5,913 bases of DNA from Clostridia bacterium (lineage in GTDB: Bacteria; UBA6262; WVXT01; JAUXBS01). How positions within the stretch are numbered: position 1 is the first letter of the stretch; every line of letters starts with the position of its first letter. Of this stretch, positions 1-5,797 are shown one piece after another. Under the pieces are notes generated by a model that saw only the letters and a list, made by a program, of their open reading frames with translations, was not told the DNA's origin and did no database searches. The stretch covers positions 1 to 5,913 of the forward strand of contig JAUXBS010000085.1 in NCBI GenBank assembly GCA_030619245.1, in the 5' to 3' direction. The position numbers were made by a program, and so were the translations under genes.

Positions 1-24
1 GAGGAATTTGAAATCGAAGAGTAA
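1..24 (+). CDS. 3' end of an upstream gene (partial)
   Basis: Reading from base 1 gives EEFEIEE followed by a TAA stop at 22-24. A short acidic C-terminal tail is plausible, and the repeat cluster begins right after the stop, as expected just downstream of a gene. Seven codons are too few to identify a product or to prove that this frame is coding. Confidence 0.35.
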   Translation, partial: EEFEIEE

Positions 25-26
25 AT

Positions 27-56
27 AAGTAAATAGGGACAGACACCTATTTACTT
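27..56 (+). repeat. REP-like palindromic repeat, copy 1
   Basis: A near-perfect hairpin unit: AAGTAAATAGG (27-37) is the exact reverse complement of CCTATTTACTT (46-56), an 11-bp stem around the 8-nt loop GACAGACA. A T-rich run follows (55-60, broken by no other base), so on the + strand this copy could also act as a weak terminator for the gene ending at 24. Bases 30-56 recur exactly at 62-88, a 32-nt period. Confidence 0.85.
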
Positions 57-61
57 TTTTA

Positions 62-88
62 TAAATAGGGACAGACACCTATTTACTT
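62..88 (+). repeat. REP-like palindromic repeat, copy 2
   Basis: Identical over 27 nt to copy 1 (30-56) and in the same orientation. Its own stem is TAAATAGG (62-69) with CCTATTTA (78-85), again around the GACAGACA loop. It also pairs as a whole with inverted copy 3. Confidence 0.85.
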
Positions 89-124
89 ATGATAGTAGAT
101 AAAGTAAATAGGTGTCTGTCCCTA
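66..124. repeat. Long inverted repeat (copy 2 against copy 3), 23-bp stem
   Basis: Bases 66-88 pair without mismatch with 102-124, leaving a 13-nt loop (89-101). Transcribed in either direction this makes a long hairpin between the upstream gene and the lipoprotein promoter. It could protect the 3' end of the upstream mRNA, stop transcription, or act as a recognition site for a REP-associated Y1 (IS200-like) transposase. The pairing is directly visible; the role is inferred, and no transposase gene lies in this window. Confidence 0.75.
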
Positions 125-132
125 AATAACTT
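102..132 (-). repeat. REP-like palindromic repeat, copy 3 (inverted)
   Basis: The reverse complement of 102-124 matches the core and right arm of copies 1 and 2 exactly over 23 nt. The remaining arm (125-132, + strand AAATAACTT-like) is degenerate, so this copy cannot fold on itself as well as copies 1 and 2. The + strand core reads GGTGTCTGTCCC (111-122). Confidence 0.8.
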
Positions 133-152
133 ACAACTTACAATTTTATTAC

Positions 153-181
153 TTGACTAATATGGTTTATGGTAGTATAAT
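153..181 (+). promoter_or_regulatory. Sigma70-type promoter for the lipoprotein gene
   Basis: TTGACT (153-158) and a perfect TATAAT (176-181) are separated by 17 nt, the ideal spacing. Transcription would begin near 188, giving an A-rich, apparently unstructured leader of about 35 nt before the ATG at 224. This is one of the best promoter matches in the window. Confidence 0.8.
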
Positions 182-223
182 TCTATTAAAATTAAAGAAC
201 CAAAAACTAAAAGGAGGTAGGGT

Positions 224-970
224 ATGAAAAGAAGTTTGAAATTTAAGGCGCAGGTACTGTTCCTGGCGCTCCTGCTGCTGGGAGGATGTACTCTGTTTGA
301 TGGGTGTGAAGGGTATTATGAGTTTATCGGTAGTTTAAGCATTGTATCGGCAACTCAGACTTTTACGCTTTGTCTTGTGTCAAAGTACTGCATAGAAAAT
401 GTTGTCGCCAGCACTTACTCTGATGGAGATGACGAAGACTGGTACCTTAACACCAGTGCAGGTTACGCGTATGTCAGGGTTACAAAGGATGGTGGGTACG
501 TGGACCCGGAGCCTCTCACGAATATGACCGGTGTAACCAAGTTTGAGGTGAAGATAGATACAACCAATACATCAACAGGCGAGGTTATTGACGTTAATAT
601 GGAATGGGACACAACAACGTCAACTCCCATCGTAACTGCTGGTGACATGGCATATACAGGTGATGACGGGACTCAAATTACGGGAACTTTTGAGGATATA
701 ACTTATGATTCTGACGCCTATCCGGTTAGCGGTAATGCGGTTGTAGCAATTACCCCGAATACGCCGATTTTCGGCGCCTTCACGGTTACAATGACGCACA
801 ATGCAGACGCCAGTGTTGAAGGGGATGTGGGTTCAGGAGGGCAGACAAACAACCTTGGTTCGGTAAAATTAGTTGCCAACAAGGATGCTGTTGCGGGAGA
901 AACCCTCTATGAAGTGGAGTACGTTAAGAATTCAGCCGGTGAAATTATGGATGCTCCGGCCACTGAATAG
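224..970 (+). CDS. Acidic lipoprotein of unknown function
   Basis: A 248-residue exported lipoprotein; I do not recognise a family. The N-terminus is a textbook type II signal peptide: basic start (K2, R3, K6, K8), hydrophobic stretch 11-19, then the lipobox L19-G20-G21-C22, so C22 is the likely lipidated residue. The start is supported by AAGGAGG at 211-217. After processing the protein is strongly acidic (about 35 Asp/Glu against 8 Lys/Arg, pI likely very low) and rich in Thr, Ser, Gly and Val in short alternating hydrophobic stretches, suggesting an all-beta fold (for example near 104-130 and 170-192). Besides C22 there are cysteines at 28, 50 and 56. With its own promoter and terminator it is probably a single-gene transcript. 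Residue +2 of the mature protein is Thr, not Asp, so under the Lol rule of enteric bacteria it would go to the outer membrane; this is inference in an unknown lineage. Confidence 0.85.
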   Translation: MKRSLKFKAQVLFLALLLLGGCTLFDGCEGYYEFIGSLSIVSATQTFTLCLVSKYCIENVVASTYSDGDDEDWYLNTSAGYAYVRVTKDGGYVDPEPLTNMTGVTKFEVKIDTTNTSTGEVIDVNMEWDTTTSTPIVTAGDMAYTGDDGTQITGTFEDITYDSDAYPVSGNAVVAITPNTPIFGAFTVTMTHNADASVEGDVGSGGQTNNLGSVKLVANKDAVAGETLYEVEYVKNSAGEIMDAPATE

Positions 971-993
971 TCCGGGAAAATATTAGTACTTAT

Positions 994-1038
994 AATAAGT
1001 TGCAGCGATGATTTAATTCTTCGCTGCAACTTATTTTT
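994..1038 (+). terminator. Intrinsic terminator after the lipoprotein gene
   Basis: A perfect 14-bp stem, 994-1007 with 1022-1035, centred on GTTGCAGCG/CGCTGCAAC, with a 14-nt loop (1008-1021) and a T-run at 1034-1038. It lies 24 nt after the lipoprotein stop and ends 11 nt before the next start codon, so it separates the lipoprotein transcript from the kinase gene. Confidence 0.85.
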
Positions 1039-1049
1039 GTGGAGCGTTT

Positions 1050-2537
1050 ATGTATCTTCTTGGCATTGACATAGGGACGAGTTTCTGGAAGGCGGCGCTG
1101 TATGACACTTCAGGGAAGGTTGTCGCGGAGAGTGTTACGCCCGCGGGGGCCAGTCACGGCGGCAGGTTTGATTATTATGACCCGGACCGGCTCTGGAAGT
1201 CCGTTTCGCTATTAATAAGAAAGATAGTCCGGCAGGCCGGGAGCCCCGGTATGATAAGCGGTGTTGCGGTTGCCGGCATGGCGGAGTCGGGCGTCCCTCT
1301 TGACGGGAAGGGTAATGCTATTTATCCCATCATTGCCTGGTATGATAAGTGCACGGCGCCGCAGGCGGAATGGTGGCTTAAGAAGGTTGACAGGAAAAAG
1401 GCGCACGGCATAACAGGCCTTTATATAAAACATATTTACAGCGTTAACAAGCTGATGTGGCTGAGGGATAATGAACCTGCGGTATTCAGGAAGATGGCAA
1501 AGTGGCTGTGCCTGCCTGATTATATCGTTTATAAACTTACCGGCAGGTACACCATGGATTATTCAATTGCCTCCAGGACGATGCTCCTTGATATAAAAAA
1601 AAGAAAGTGGTCAGGGAAACTGCTTGAATACGCCGGGCTTGACAGCAGTATCCTGCCTCCCCTTTATCCCGCGGGCTCTGCCGTCGAAAGGGTCAGCAGA
1701 AGGGCGGCGGAAGCAACGGGGCTCAGCAGGAAGACGGTTGTTGTTACAGGCGGCCATGACCATGTATGCGGCGCCTTTGCCGCGGGCGCTGTCAGCGAGG
1801 GGGGAGTGTTTGATTCTATAGGTACTGCGGAGTGCCTGTTTACCGTGGTTGATAAACCTGTTCTTTCAGGGGGCGTTTACAGGTCGGGTTTTTCCTCCGG
1901 CTGTCATGTGCAGCCGGGGAAGTACTACATTATGGGAGGTATTTACACTTCGGGCGCGGTTGTTGACTGGGTGATTGGCTTGTTATTCGGCGGGAGAAAC
2001 CTTACAAAGAAGAAAAAGATGGAACTGTACAAAAAGACGATCGAGAAATCATTAAAATCGCCCGGAACCCGGGAACTATTCCTGCTGCCTTACTTCAGGG
2101 GCAGCGGCCCTCCGGGGGTTGATTACAGCAGGAGGGGAGTAATGTACGGCCTGGACCTGTCGCATGACAGGCGGGATATTGTAAATGCTGCCATAAGCGG
2201 GCTGTGCTGTGAATCAAGGAGGCTGGCTGAAGCGCTTGAGGCCTGCGTTGGCGGGAAGATAAAGAAATACAGTATTACCGGTTCACTGGCGGGAATAAGG
2301 GACTGGATGCAGTTGAAGGCAAACGTGTTAAACAGGACGGTGGAAGTGATAGACGTTCCGGAGGCAGGCACCCTGGGCGCGGCAATGCTCGCCGGTATCG
2401 GTTCAGGATTATTTAGTTCTTTCAGTGAGTCAAGGAGGCGCATGAAGGTCAAAAAGGTGATAATAAGACCCAACCCTTTTACTGCAGGCAAATTCCGTGA
2501 TTACTACGAAAAATACAAGTCCCTGTCTGAATTATAA
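1050..2537 (+). CDS. FGGY-family carbohydrate kinase
   Basis: A 495-residue sugar kinase of the FGGY/hexokinase-like ATPase fold, catalysing ATP-dependent phosphorylation of a sugar or polyol in the cytoplasm; length is normal for the family. The N-terminal phosphate-1 loop is D7-I-G-T-S with the family-typical start LLGIDIGTS. The second domain begins around 230 with VVTGGHDH, where D237 is the likely catalytic base, followed by the phosphate-2 motif DSIGTAE (255-261). The C-terminal domain has an FGGY-like helix (AISGLCCESRRLAEALEA, 381-398) and the adenosine end EAGTLGAAMLAG (438-449). Two sites deviate: the usual GGGAKS-type nucleotide loop reads TGSLAG (410-415), and the common Trp-x-Asp-x-Arg sugar-site motif reads WYDKC (97-101). 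Overall resemblance is to the xylulokinase/gluconokinase/fuculokinase groups, but the substrate cannot be assigned. GGAG at 1041-1044 supports the start. No sugar transporter or isomerase is adjacent. Confidence 0.9.
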   Translation: MYLLGIDIGTSFWKAALYDTSGKVVAESVTPAGASHGGRFDYYDPDRLWKSVSLLIRKIVRQAGSPGMISGVAVAGMAESGVPLDGKGNAIYPIIAWYDKCTAPQAEWWLKKVDRKKAHGITGLYIKHIYSVNKLMWLRDNEPAVFRKMAKWLCLPDYIVYKLTGRYTMDYSIASRTMLLDIKKRKWSGKLLEYAGLDSSILPPLYPAGSAVERVSRRAAEATGLSRKTVVVTGGHDHVCGAFAAGAVSEGGVFDSIGTAECLFTVVDKPVLSGGVYRSGFSSGCHVQPGKYYIMGGIYTSGAVVDWVIGLLFGGRNLTKKKKMELYKKTIEKSLKSPGTRELFLLPYFRGSGPPGVDYSRRGVMYGLDLSHDRRDIVNAAISGLCCESRRLAEALEACVGGKIKKYSITGSLAGIRDWMQLKANVLNRTVEVIDVPEAGTLGAAMLAGIGSGLFSSFSESRRRMKVKKVIIRPNPFTAGKFRDYYEKYKSLSEL

Positions 2538-2565
2538 TGTTTTTCAAAAAACAAGCTTTATTTAA

Positions 2566-2594
2566 TTGAATAAATCACAAAAATAAGGTATAAT
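2566..2594 (+). promoter_or_regulatory. Sigma70-type promoter for the YiiX-like hydrolase gene
   Basis: TTGAAT (2566-2571) and a perfect TATAAT (2589-2594) are 17 nt apart. The start of transcription would be near 2601, giving a leader of about 28 nt. Its position just after the kinase stop suggests the hydrolase is transcribed independently; I see no convincing GC-rich terminator between the two genes, so some read-through is possible. Confidence 0.75.
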
Positions 2595-2628
2595 GGTCAT
2601 TCGGCGCAAAAAAAGCAAGGGTTAAAAT

Positions 2629-3177
2629 ATGAGGAATACGCCATTTTATAAATTTTTGTCCGGGTTTCTTAACTGGTTTGGCACTTTGATGATTGCTTTC
2701 AGGCAGCCAAGAGTTAAGGCGGAGCATATCAGGAAGGCGCTTGAAATAGCGAAACCCGGCCTTATTATTTGCAGGAGGTTTACTTATTACCTGGATGCAT
2801 ACTTCATCAGGGGCAAGTACACACACAGCGGCCTGGTTATCTCTGATAAGGATATGATACATGCAGTGTCGGGCGGAGTTGAGTACGTTGATATAATTGA
2901 TTATATCAAGGACTGTGACGGGTTTGTAATCCTGCAGCCTCCTTACAAGAACAAGGAGGATATAGCCAGGATAATTAACTTCAAAAAAGGCGCTGTTGAC
3001 GCAAACGTTCCCTATGATTACCTGTTTGATAAGAAGGATGACCGGGCGTTTTACTGCAATGAACTTATATGGCGCGCTTTTAAGTCCGTGGGCATGGAAA
3101 TGCCGGTTAAGAGAAGAATTGTTTACGCGGAAGACGTTATTAATTTCTGTGAAGTAATTTATGAGACTCCTTTTTAA
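2629..3177 (+). CDS. YiiX/YebB-like NlpC/P60-superfamily cysteine hydrolase
   Basis: A 182-residue protein with the hallmarks of the permuted papain-like (YiiX/YaeF, LRAT-like) branch, in which the catalytic His precedes the Cys. The His motif is THSGLVI with H66, followed by the typical MIHAVSGGV strand (76-84). The Cys motif is FYCNELIW with nucleophile C143, matching the usual C-[SN]-E-L-[VI]-W. The first 24 residues are hydrophobic or aromatic (FYKFLSGFLNWFGTLMIAF, 6-24) with few charges and no clear signal-peptidase site, so the protein may be membrane-associated. Known relatives act on amide or ester bonds, often in lipid or peptidoglycan contexts, but the substrate here is unknown. The Shine-Dalgarno is modest (AAGGG, 2617-2621). 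It stands alone between the kinase and the ribosomal operon, with its own promoter, so the neighbours give no functional hint. Confidence 0.75.
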   Translation: MRNTPFYKFLSGFLNWFGTLMIAFRQPRVKAEHIRKALEIAKPGLIICRRFTYYLDAYFIRGKYTHSGLVISDKDMIHAVSGGVEYVDIIDYIKDCDGFVILQPPYKNKEDIARIINFKKGAVDANVPYDYLFDKKDDRAFYCNELIWRAFKSVGMEMPVKRRIVYAEDVINFCEVIYETPF

Positions 3178-3236
3178 TTATTGACTTGAATAAAAGATAA
3201 GAAATTATGAGTAAAATTCATAAGTAAAATTTTTGC

Positions 3237-3265
3237 TTGACAGGAGTACCCTAAAGTTATAAAAT
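3237..3265 (+). promoter_or_regulatory. Promoter of the rplU-rpmA-obgE-proB-pyr operon
   Basis: A perfect TTGACA (3237-3242) is followed after 17 nt by TAAAAT (3260-3265), a 5/6 match to the -10 consensus. Transcription would begin near 3272, leaving a very A+T-rich leader of about 43 nt. No further promoter is evident within the tightly packed genes downstream. The AT-rich stretch 3178-3236 before it holds no gene that I can see. Confidence 0.7.
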
Positions 3266-3302
3266 CAATATATTATATTACTTAACATAATATAATTAGA
3301 AA

Positions 3303-3308
3303 GAGGAG
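3303..3308 (+). promoter_or_regulatory. Shine-Dalgarno that decides the rplU start
   Basis: GAGGAG sits directly against an ATG at 3309 (no spacing) but 6 nt before the ATG at 3315. The latter spacing is functional and gives the usual L21 N-terminus [11 protein letters not shown], so 3315 is the start and the two extra codons from 3309 are not used. Confidence 0.8.
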
Positions 3309-3314
3309 ATGCTT

Positions 3315-3629
3315 ATGTATGCGGTTGTTGAGAGTGGAGGTAAACAGTACAAAGTAGAAGAAGGCATGACTGTTGAAATAGACAAACTTGGCGGAGAACC
3401 GGGTTCGGTTATCGAACTGGACAGGGTTTTAATGCTTGTTGACGGTGAAAAGGTAAATATCGGTAATCCGTACCTCAAGGATGCAAAGGTTTCCGCTGAA
3501 GTTATAGGTGAGGTGAAGGGAAAAAAAGTAATTGCTTTTAAAAAGAAGAGGCGTAAGGGTTACAAGAAAAAAATAGGCCACAGGCAGAAGTATGAACAGG
3601 TATTGATAAAAAAGATTTCCGGAGGTTGA
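3315..3629 (+). CDS. rplU: 50S ribosomal protein L21
   Basis: A 104-residue L21, matching the normal bacterial length of about 103. It is an rRNA-binding component of the large subunit, contacting 23S rRNA. The protein opens with the diagnostic [14 protein letters not shown] (1-14) and ends with the basic L21 signature, a Lys/Arg-rich stretch at 70-86 followed by [14 protein letters not shown]. It is the first gene of the operon, 1 nt before rpmA, and its last codons contain the rpmA Shine-Dalgarno (GGAGG, 3621-3625), so the two proteins should be made in step. The L21-L27-Obg order is conserved across many bacteria. Confidence 0.97.
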   Translation: MYAVVESGGKQYKVEEGMTVEIDKLGGEPGSVIELDRVLMLVDGEKVNIGNPYLKDAKVSAEVIGEVKGKKVIAFKKKRRKGYKKKIGHRQKYEQVLIKKISGG

Positions 3630-3630
3630 T

Positions 3631-3882
3631 ATGGCTCATAAAAAAGGACAGGGTTCCTCGGGTAACGGGAGAGACAGCGCCGGGCGTCGTTTGGGAATTA
3701 AGGAAGGTGACGGTTCCCTTGTTACCGCGGGGAGTATTCTGGTGAGACAGCGGGGGACTAAAATATTTCCCGGTATTAACGTTGGTATTGGTTCGGATGA
3801 CACGCTTTTTGCCAGGATATCGGGCAAGGTGAAATTTGAGCGCCTGAAGAAGAACAAGAAGAGGGTAAGTGTTTACCAGTAG
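3631..3882 (+). CDS. rpmA: 50S ribosomal protein L27
   Basis: An 83-residue L27, close to the typical 84-90. The N-terminus [16 protein letters not shown] reaches toward the peptidyl-transferase centre in known ribosomes, where it helps position tRNA. It begins directly with MAHKKG, so it lacks the cleavable N-terminal extension seen in Firmicutes such as Staphylococcus, which argues against that phylum. The conserved core [17 protein letters not shown] (38-54), followed by DDTLFA, is intact. Translation is from GGAGG inside the end of rplU, with a 1-nt intergenic gap. Confidence 0.97.
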   Translation: MAHKKGQGSSGNGRDSAGRRLGIKEGDGSLVTAGSILVRQRGTKIFPGINVGIGSDDTLFARISGKVKFERLKKNKKRVSVYQ

Positions 3883-3902
3883 TAACCTTATGCTGACATC
3901 AA

Positions 3903-4901
3903 ATGTTTATTGACGAAGTTAAGATTCATGTTCAGTCAGGAAACGGCGGAAACGGTTGTCTTTCTTTCAGAAGAGAAGCGCACGTTCCACGGGGGGGGGC
4001 TGACGGCGGCAATGGCGGCAACGGTGGAAATATAGTGATAATTAGTTCCCTGGATAAACAAACACTGATTGACATGCGGTACCGTCCGCATTTACGGGCA
4101 AAGAACGGGGAACGCGGCAGTGGAAGTAACCGTCACGGCAAGAATGCTTCCGATGTTATCGTGAAAGTGCCTGTTGGAACGGTTGTTTACAATAATTCAA
4201 CGAAAATCGCTGATTTGACCAGGGATGGACAACGGTTGATTGCGGTGCATGGTGGAAAAGGCGGAAGGGGCAATTTATCGTTTAAAACCCCCAGGAATCC
4301 CACCCCAAGAATTTCCGAAGAAGGCAATCCCGGTGAAAAAGCTACTCTGTTTCTGCAGTTGAAACTAATAGCGGACGTTGGCCTGATAGGTTATCCAAAC
4401 GTGGGCAAGTCAACGTTGCTTTCAAGGATTTCCAGCGCGCACCCGAAAATAGCTGATTATCCGTTTACGACACTGGCTCCCAATCTTGGAGTAGTGAAAC
4501 TGGACGCTGAAGATGACCTGAACAGTTTTGTTGTGGCTGATATTCCCGGGTTGATTGACGGGGCGCATCAGGGAAAGGGGCTTGGCGACAGGTTCCTCCG
4601 GCATATTGAAAGGACAAGATTACTGGTTCATATAATTGATGTTTTTGGTTACCGGGATGCTACTCTGCAGGAGAAGTACAGGGCAATAAACGAGGAGTTG
4701 AAATCATACAGTCATGTGCTGGCAGGGAAGGAACAGATAGTTGTTGCAAATAAAATAGACCTTACCGATGCCGGGAAAAAACTTAAGGGGTTTCCCTCAA
4801 GTATAGGGAAAAGGGTTTATTGCATTTCAGCTGTTACAGGCGAGGGCGTAGATAAACTGATGCACGTTATTAAGAGGAAATTAATAAAAAATAATTCATG
4901 A
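3903..4901 (+). CDS. obgE: Obg-family GTPase (50S assembly factor)
   Basis: A 332-residue Obg/CgtA GTPase acting in late 50S subunit assembly and stress control. The glycine-rich Obg domain covers about 1-155, starting MFIDEVKIHVQSGNGGNG. The G domain carries all motifs: G1 GYPNVGKST (163-171), G2 YPFTT (186-190), G3 DIPG (213-216), G4 NKID (283-286) and G5 SA (309-310). It ends just after the G domain, so the optional C-terminal OCT domain of Bacillus/Thermus Obg and the long acidic tail of E. coli ObgE are absent. The start matches the family N-terminus precisely, yet no Shine-Dalgarno is visible in the 20 nt after rpmA; initiation may depend on coupling or on an unstructured leader. A run of nine G (3991-3999) encodes part of R30-G31-G32. 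The stop overlaps the proB start (ATGA). Confidence 0.97.
   Translation: MFIDEVKIHVQSGNGGNGCLSFRREAHVPRGGADGGNGGNGGNIVIISSLDKQTLIDMRYRPHLRAKNGERGSGSNRHGKNASDVIVKVPVGTVVYNNSTKIADLTRDGQRLIAVHGGKGGRGNLSFKTPRNPTPRISEEGNPGEKATLFLQLKLIADVGLIGYPNVGKSTLLSRISSAHPKIADYPFTTLAPNLGVVKLDAEDDLNSFVVADIPGLIDGAHQGKGLGDRFLRHIERTRLLVHIIDVFGYRDATLQEKYRAINEELKSYSHVLAGKEQIVVANKIDLTDAGKKLKGFPSSIGKRVYCISAVTGEGVDKLMHVIKRKLIKNNS
3991..3999 (+). other. Nine-base G homopolymer inside obgE
   Basis: Nine consecutive G residues span codons 30-33 of obgE (CGG GGG GGG GCT). The reading frame is intact with nine, giving the expected PRGGADGG. Tracts of this length are prone to polymerase slippage in cells and to miscounting in sequencing; a change of one base would abolish Obg and affect coupling to proB. 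Confidence 0.95.
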
Positions 4902-5689
4902 AAAAGAAACGCGTGGTAATAAAAATTGGGACTGCTGTTTTAACCGGGCCGAGCGGGATACTCAACGAAGAAGTAATAAGGGAACTGGTTAAATTAATAG
5001 TTAAGTTGCTTGATTACGGGTCTGAAATTATAATTGTCACTTCAGGAGCAATTGGAGCGGGAATCGGGAGGGCCAAACTTAACGGGCATTCCATAAAACA
5101 TAAACAGGCGCTTGCAAGTATAGGCCAGGCGCAGTTGATGAATATATATGATAAGTATTTTTCCCGGTATAAGCGGTTGGTTGCGCAGGTGCTCCTCACC
5201 AGGGATGACCTGGTTCACCGCAGCAGGTACCTTAATGCCAGGCATACCGTTGAGACACTGCTTGGATTCGGCGTTGTGCCGATTGTGAATGAAAATGATA
5301 CAGTTGCAATAGATGAACTGCCAAAGAACAGAAAGTTTGGGGATAACGATATCCTGTCAGCCGAGGTGGCGGTTAAAATGGGCGCGGATATGCTGATAAT
5401 ACTCACGGACGTTGATGGTTTTTATTCGATTGACCCCCGCCTGGGGAAGCGGGTAAAACTGATAAGAGAAGTGAAAAATATTACCCCGGATTTACTGAAA
5501 TGCGCCGGTGGCGCGGGCAGCTTCAGGGGTACCGGGGGCATGGTTTCAAAACTGCAGGCAGTGAAGATGGCAGCGGCAAAGGGCATTGTTTCTTATATTG
5601 CAAATGGCAGGAAGAAGGATGTTCTTTTAAACATATGGGAAGGCAGGAGTGAGGGGACGAAATTTTTACCGGAGAAAAAGAAGAGATAA
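4898..5689 (+). CDS. proB: Glutamate 5-kinase, short form
   Basis: A 263-residue amino-acid kinase that phosphorylates L-glutamate to gamma-glutamyl phosphate, the first and usually proline-feedback-controlled step of proline synthesis in the cytoplasm. Motifs in order: VIKIGTAVL (7-15, K9), IVTSGAIGAG (46-55), NENDTVA (131-137, D134), FGDND (147-151), LTDVDGFY (169-176) and GTGGMVSKLQAV (211-222, K218). It ends just after the kinase domain, so the C-terminal PUA domain of the roughly 367-residue E. coli-type enzyme is missing; short forms are known in other bacteria. Its ATG overlaps the obgE stop (ATGA) and there is no Shine-Dalgarno at a working distance (nearest GAGGA is about 20 nt upstream), so translation is probably coupled to obgE. 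The usual partner proA is not in the window; pyrimidine genes follow instead. Confidence 0.95.
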   Translation: MKKKRVVIKIGTAVLTGPSGILNEEVIRELVKLIVKLLDYGSEIIIVTSGAIGAGIGRAKLNGHSIKHKQALASIGQAQLMNIYDKYFSRYKRLVAQVLLTRDDLVHRSRYLNARHTVETLLGFGVVPIVNENDTVAIDELPKNRKFGDNDILSAEVAVKMGADMLIILTDVDGFYSIDPRLGKRVKLIREVKNITPDLLKCAGGAGSFRGTGGMVSKLQAVKMAAAKGIVSYIANGRKKDVLLNIWEGRSEGTKFLPEKKKR

Positions 5690-5778
5690 TGGAAGATAGA
5701 AAACTCATTGTTGCGCTTGATGTTGATGATATAAAGCAGGCAGGGAAACTGGTTGATGAAGTGAAATCCCTATACTGA
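5689..5778 (+). pseudogene. pyrF: Remnant of orotidine 5'-phosphate decarboxylase gene
   Basis: The ATG overlaps the proB stop (TAATG) and opens a 29-codon frame ending in TGA at 5776-5778. The peptide has the N-terminus of OMP decarboxylase: KLIVALDVDD (5-14), including D11 of the first beta strand that contacts the substrate, then the helix LVDEVKSL (21-28). In intact enzymes this is followed by a strand with FKVG and the catalytic Lys-Asp-Lys-Asp set; here the frame stops and pyrE begins about 25 nt later, so some 200 codons are missing. It cannot encode a working decarboxylase. A second frame across the junction (5766-5819) reads IPILKEGYAEGRDAYGK then stop, and could be a leftover pyrF C-terminus joined out of frame; I cannot confirm that. 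Alternatives are an assembly deletion, or a short ORF retained as a leader coupling pyrE translation to proB. Confidence 0.75.
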
Positions 5779-5791
5779 AAGAGGGGTATGC

Positions 5792-5797
5792 GGAGGG
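5792..5797 (+). promoter_or_regulatory. Shine-Dalgarno of pyrE
   Basis: GGAGGG lies 5 nt before the ATG at 5803. An in-frame ATG at 5788 has its purine run (AGAGGGG, 5780-5786) only 1 nt away, so 5803 is the preferred start. Translation of the pyrF remnant ends 13 nt before this site, close enough for terminating ribosomes to re-initiate. Confidence 0.75.

Noticed and set aside
27..132. CRISPR array
   Set aside because: Only three units, one inverted, with no regular unique spacers (5 and 13 nt between units) and no cas genes; palindromic REP-like units fit better.
2123..2491. 122-codon open frame on the minus strand inside the kinase gene
   Set aside because: It lies entirely within a well-supported kinase gene, has no family resemblance and no ribosome site; a shadow frame.
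2538..2575. Possible terminators after the kinase (TGTTTTT/AAAAACA and TTTATT/AATAAA pairs)
   Set aside because: Both are A-T stems without a GC core, one with a 2-nt loop; such pairings are expected by chance in AT-rich spacers.
3181..3209. TTGACT at 3181 as an extra promoter for rplU
   Set aside because: No acceptable -10 box at 16-18 nt; the TTGACA/TAAAAT pair at 3237-3265 is far better.
3205..3234. AT-only hairpin (TTATGA / TCATAA) followed by a T-run after the YiiX-like gene
   Set aside because: The stem is only 6 bp, almost all A-T, and the T-run begins several bases after it; too weak to call a terminator.
3291..3296. TATAAT directly upstream of the rplU ribosome site
   Set aside because: No -35 box at the right distance, and a start from it would fall at or within the ribosome-binding region.
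3309..3314. Upstream ATG giving L21 two extra residues (ML)
   Set aside because: It abuts the GAGGAG Shine-Dalgarno with no spacing, while the ATG at 3315 has good spacing and the family-standard N-terminus.
3272..3314. Structured ribosomal-protein leader or riboswitch before rplU
   Set aside because: The leader is about 43 nt, almost entirely A+T, with no stable pairing visible.
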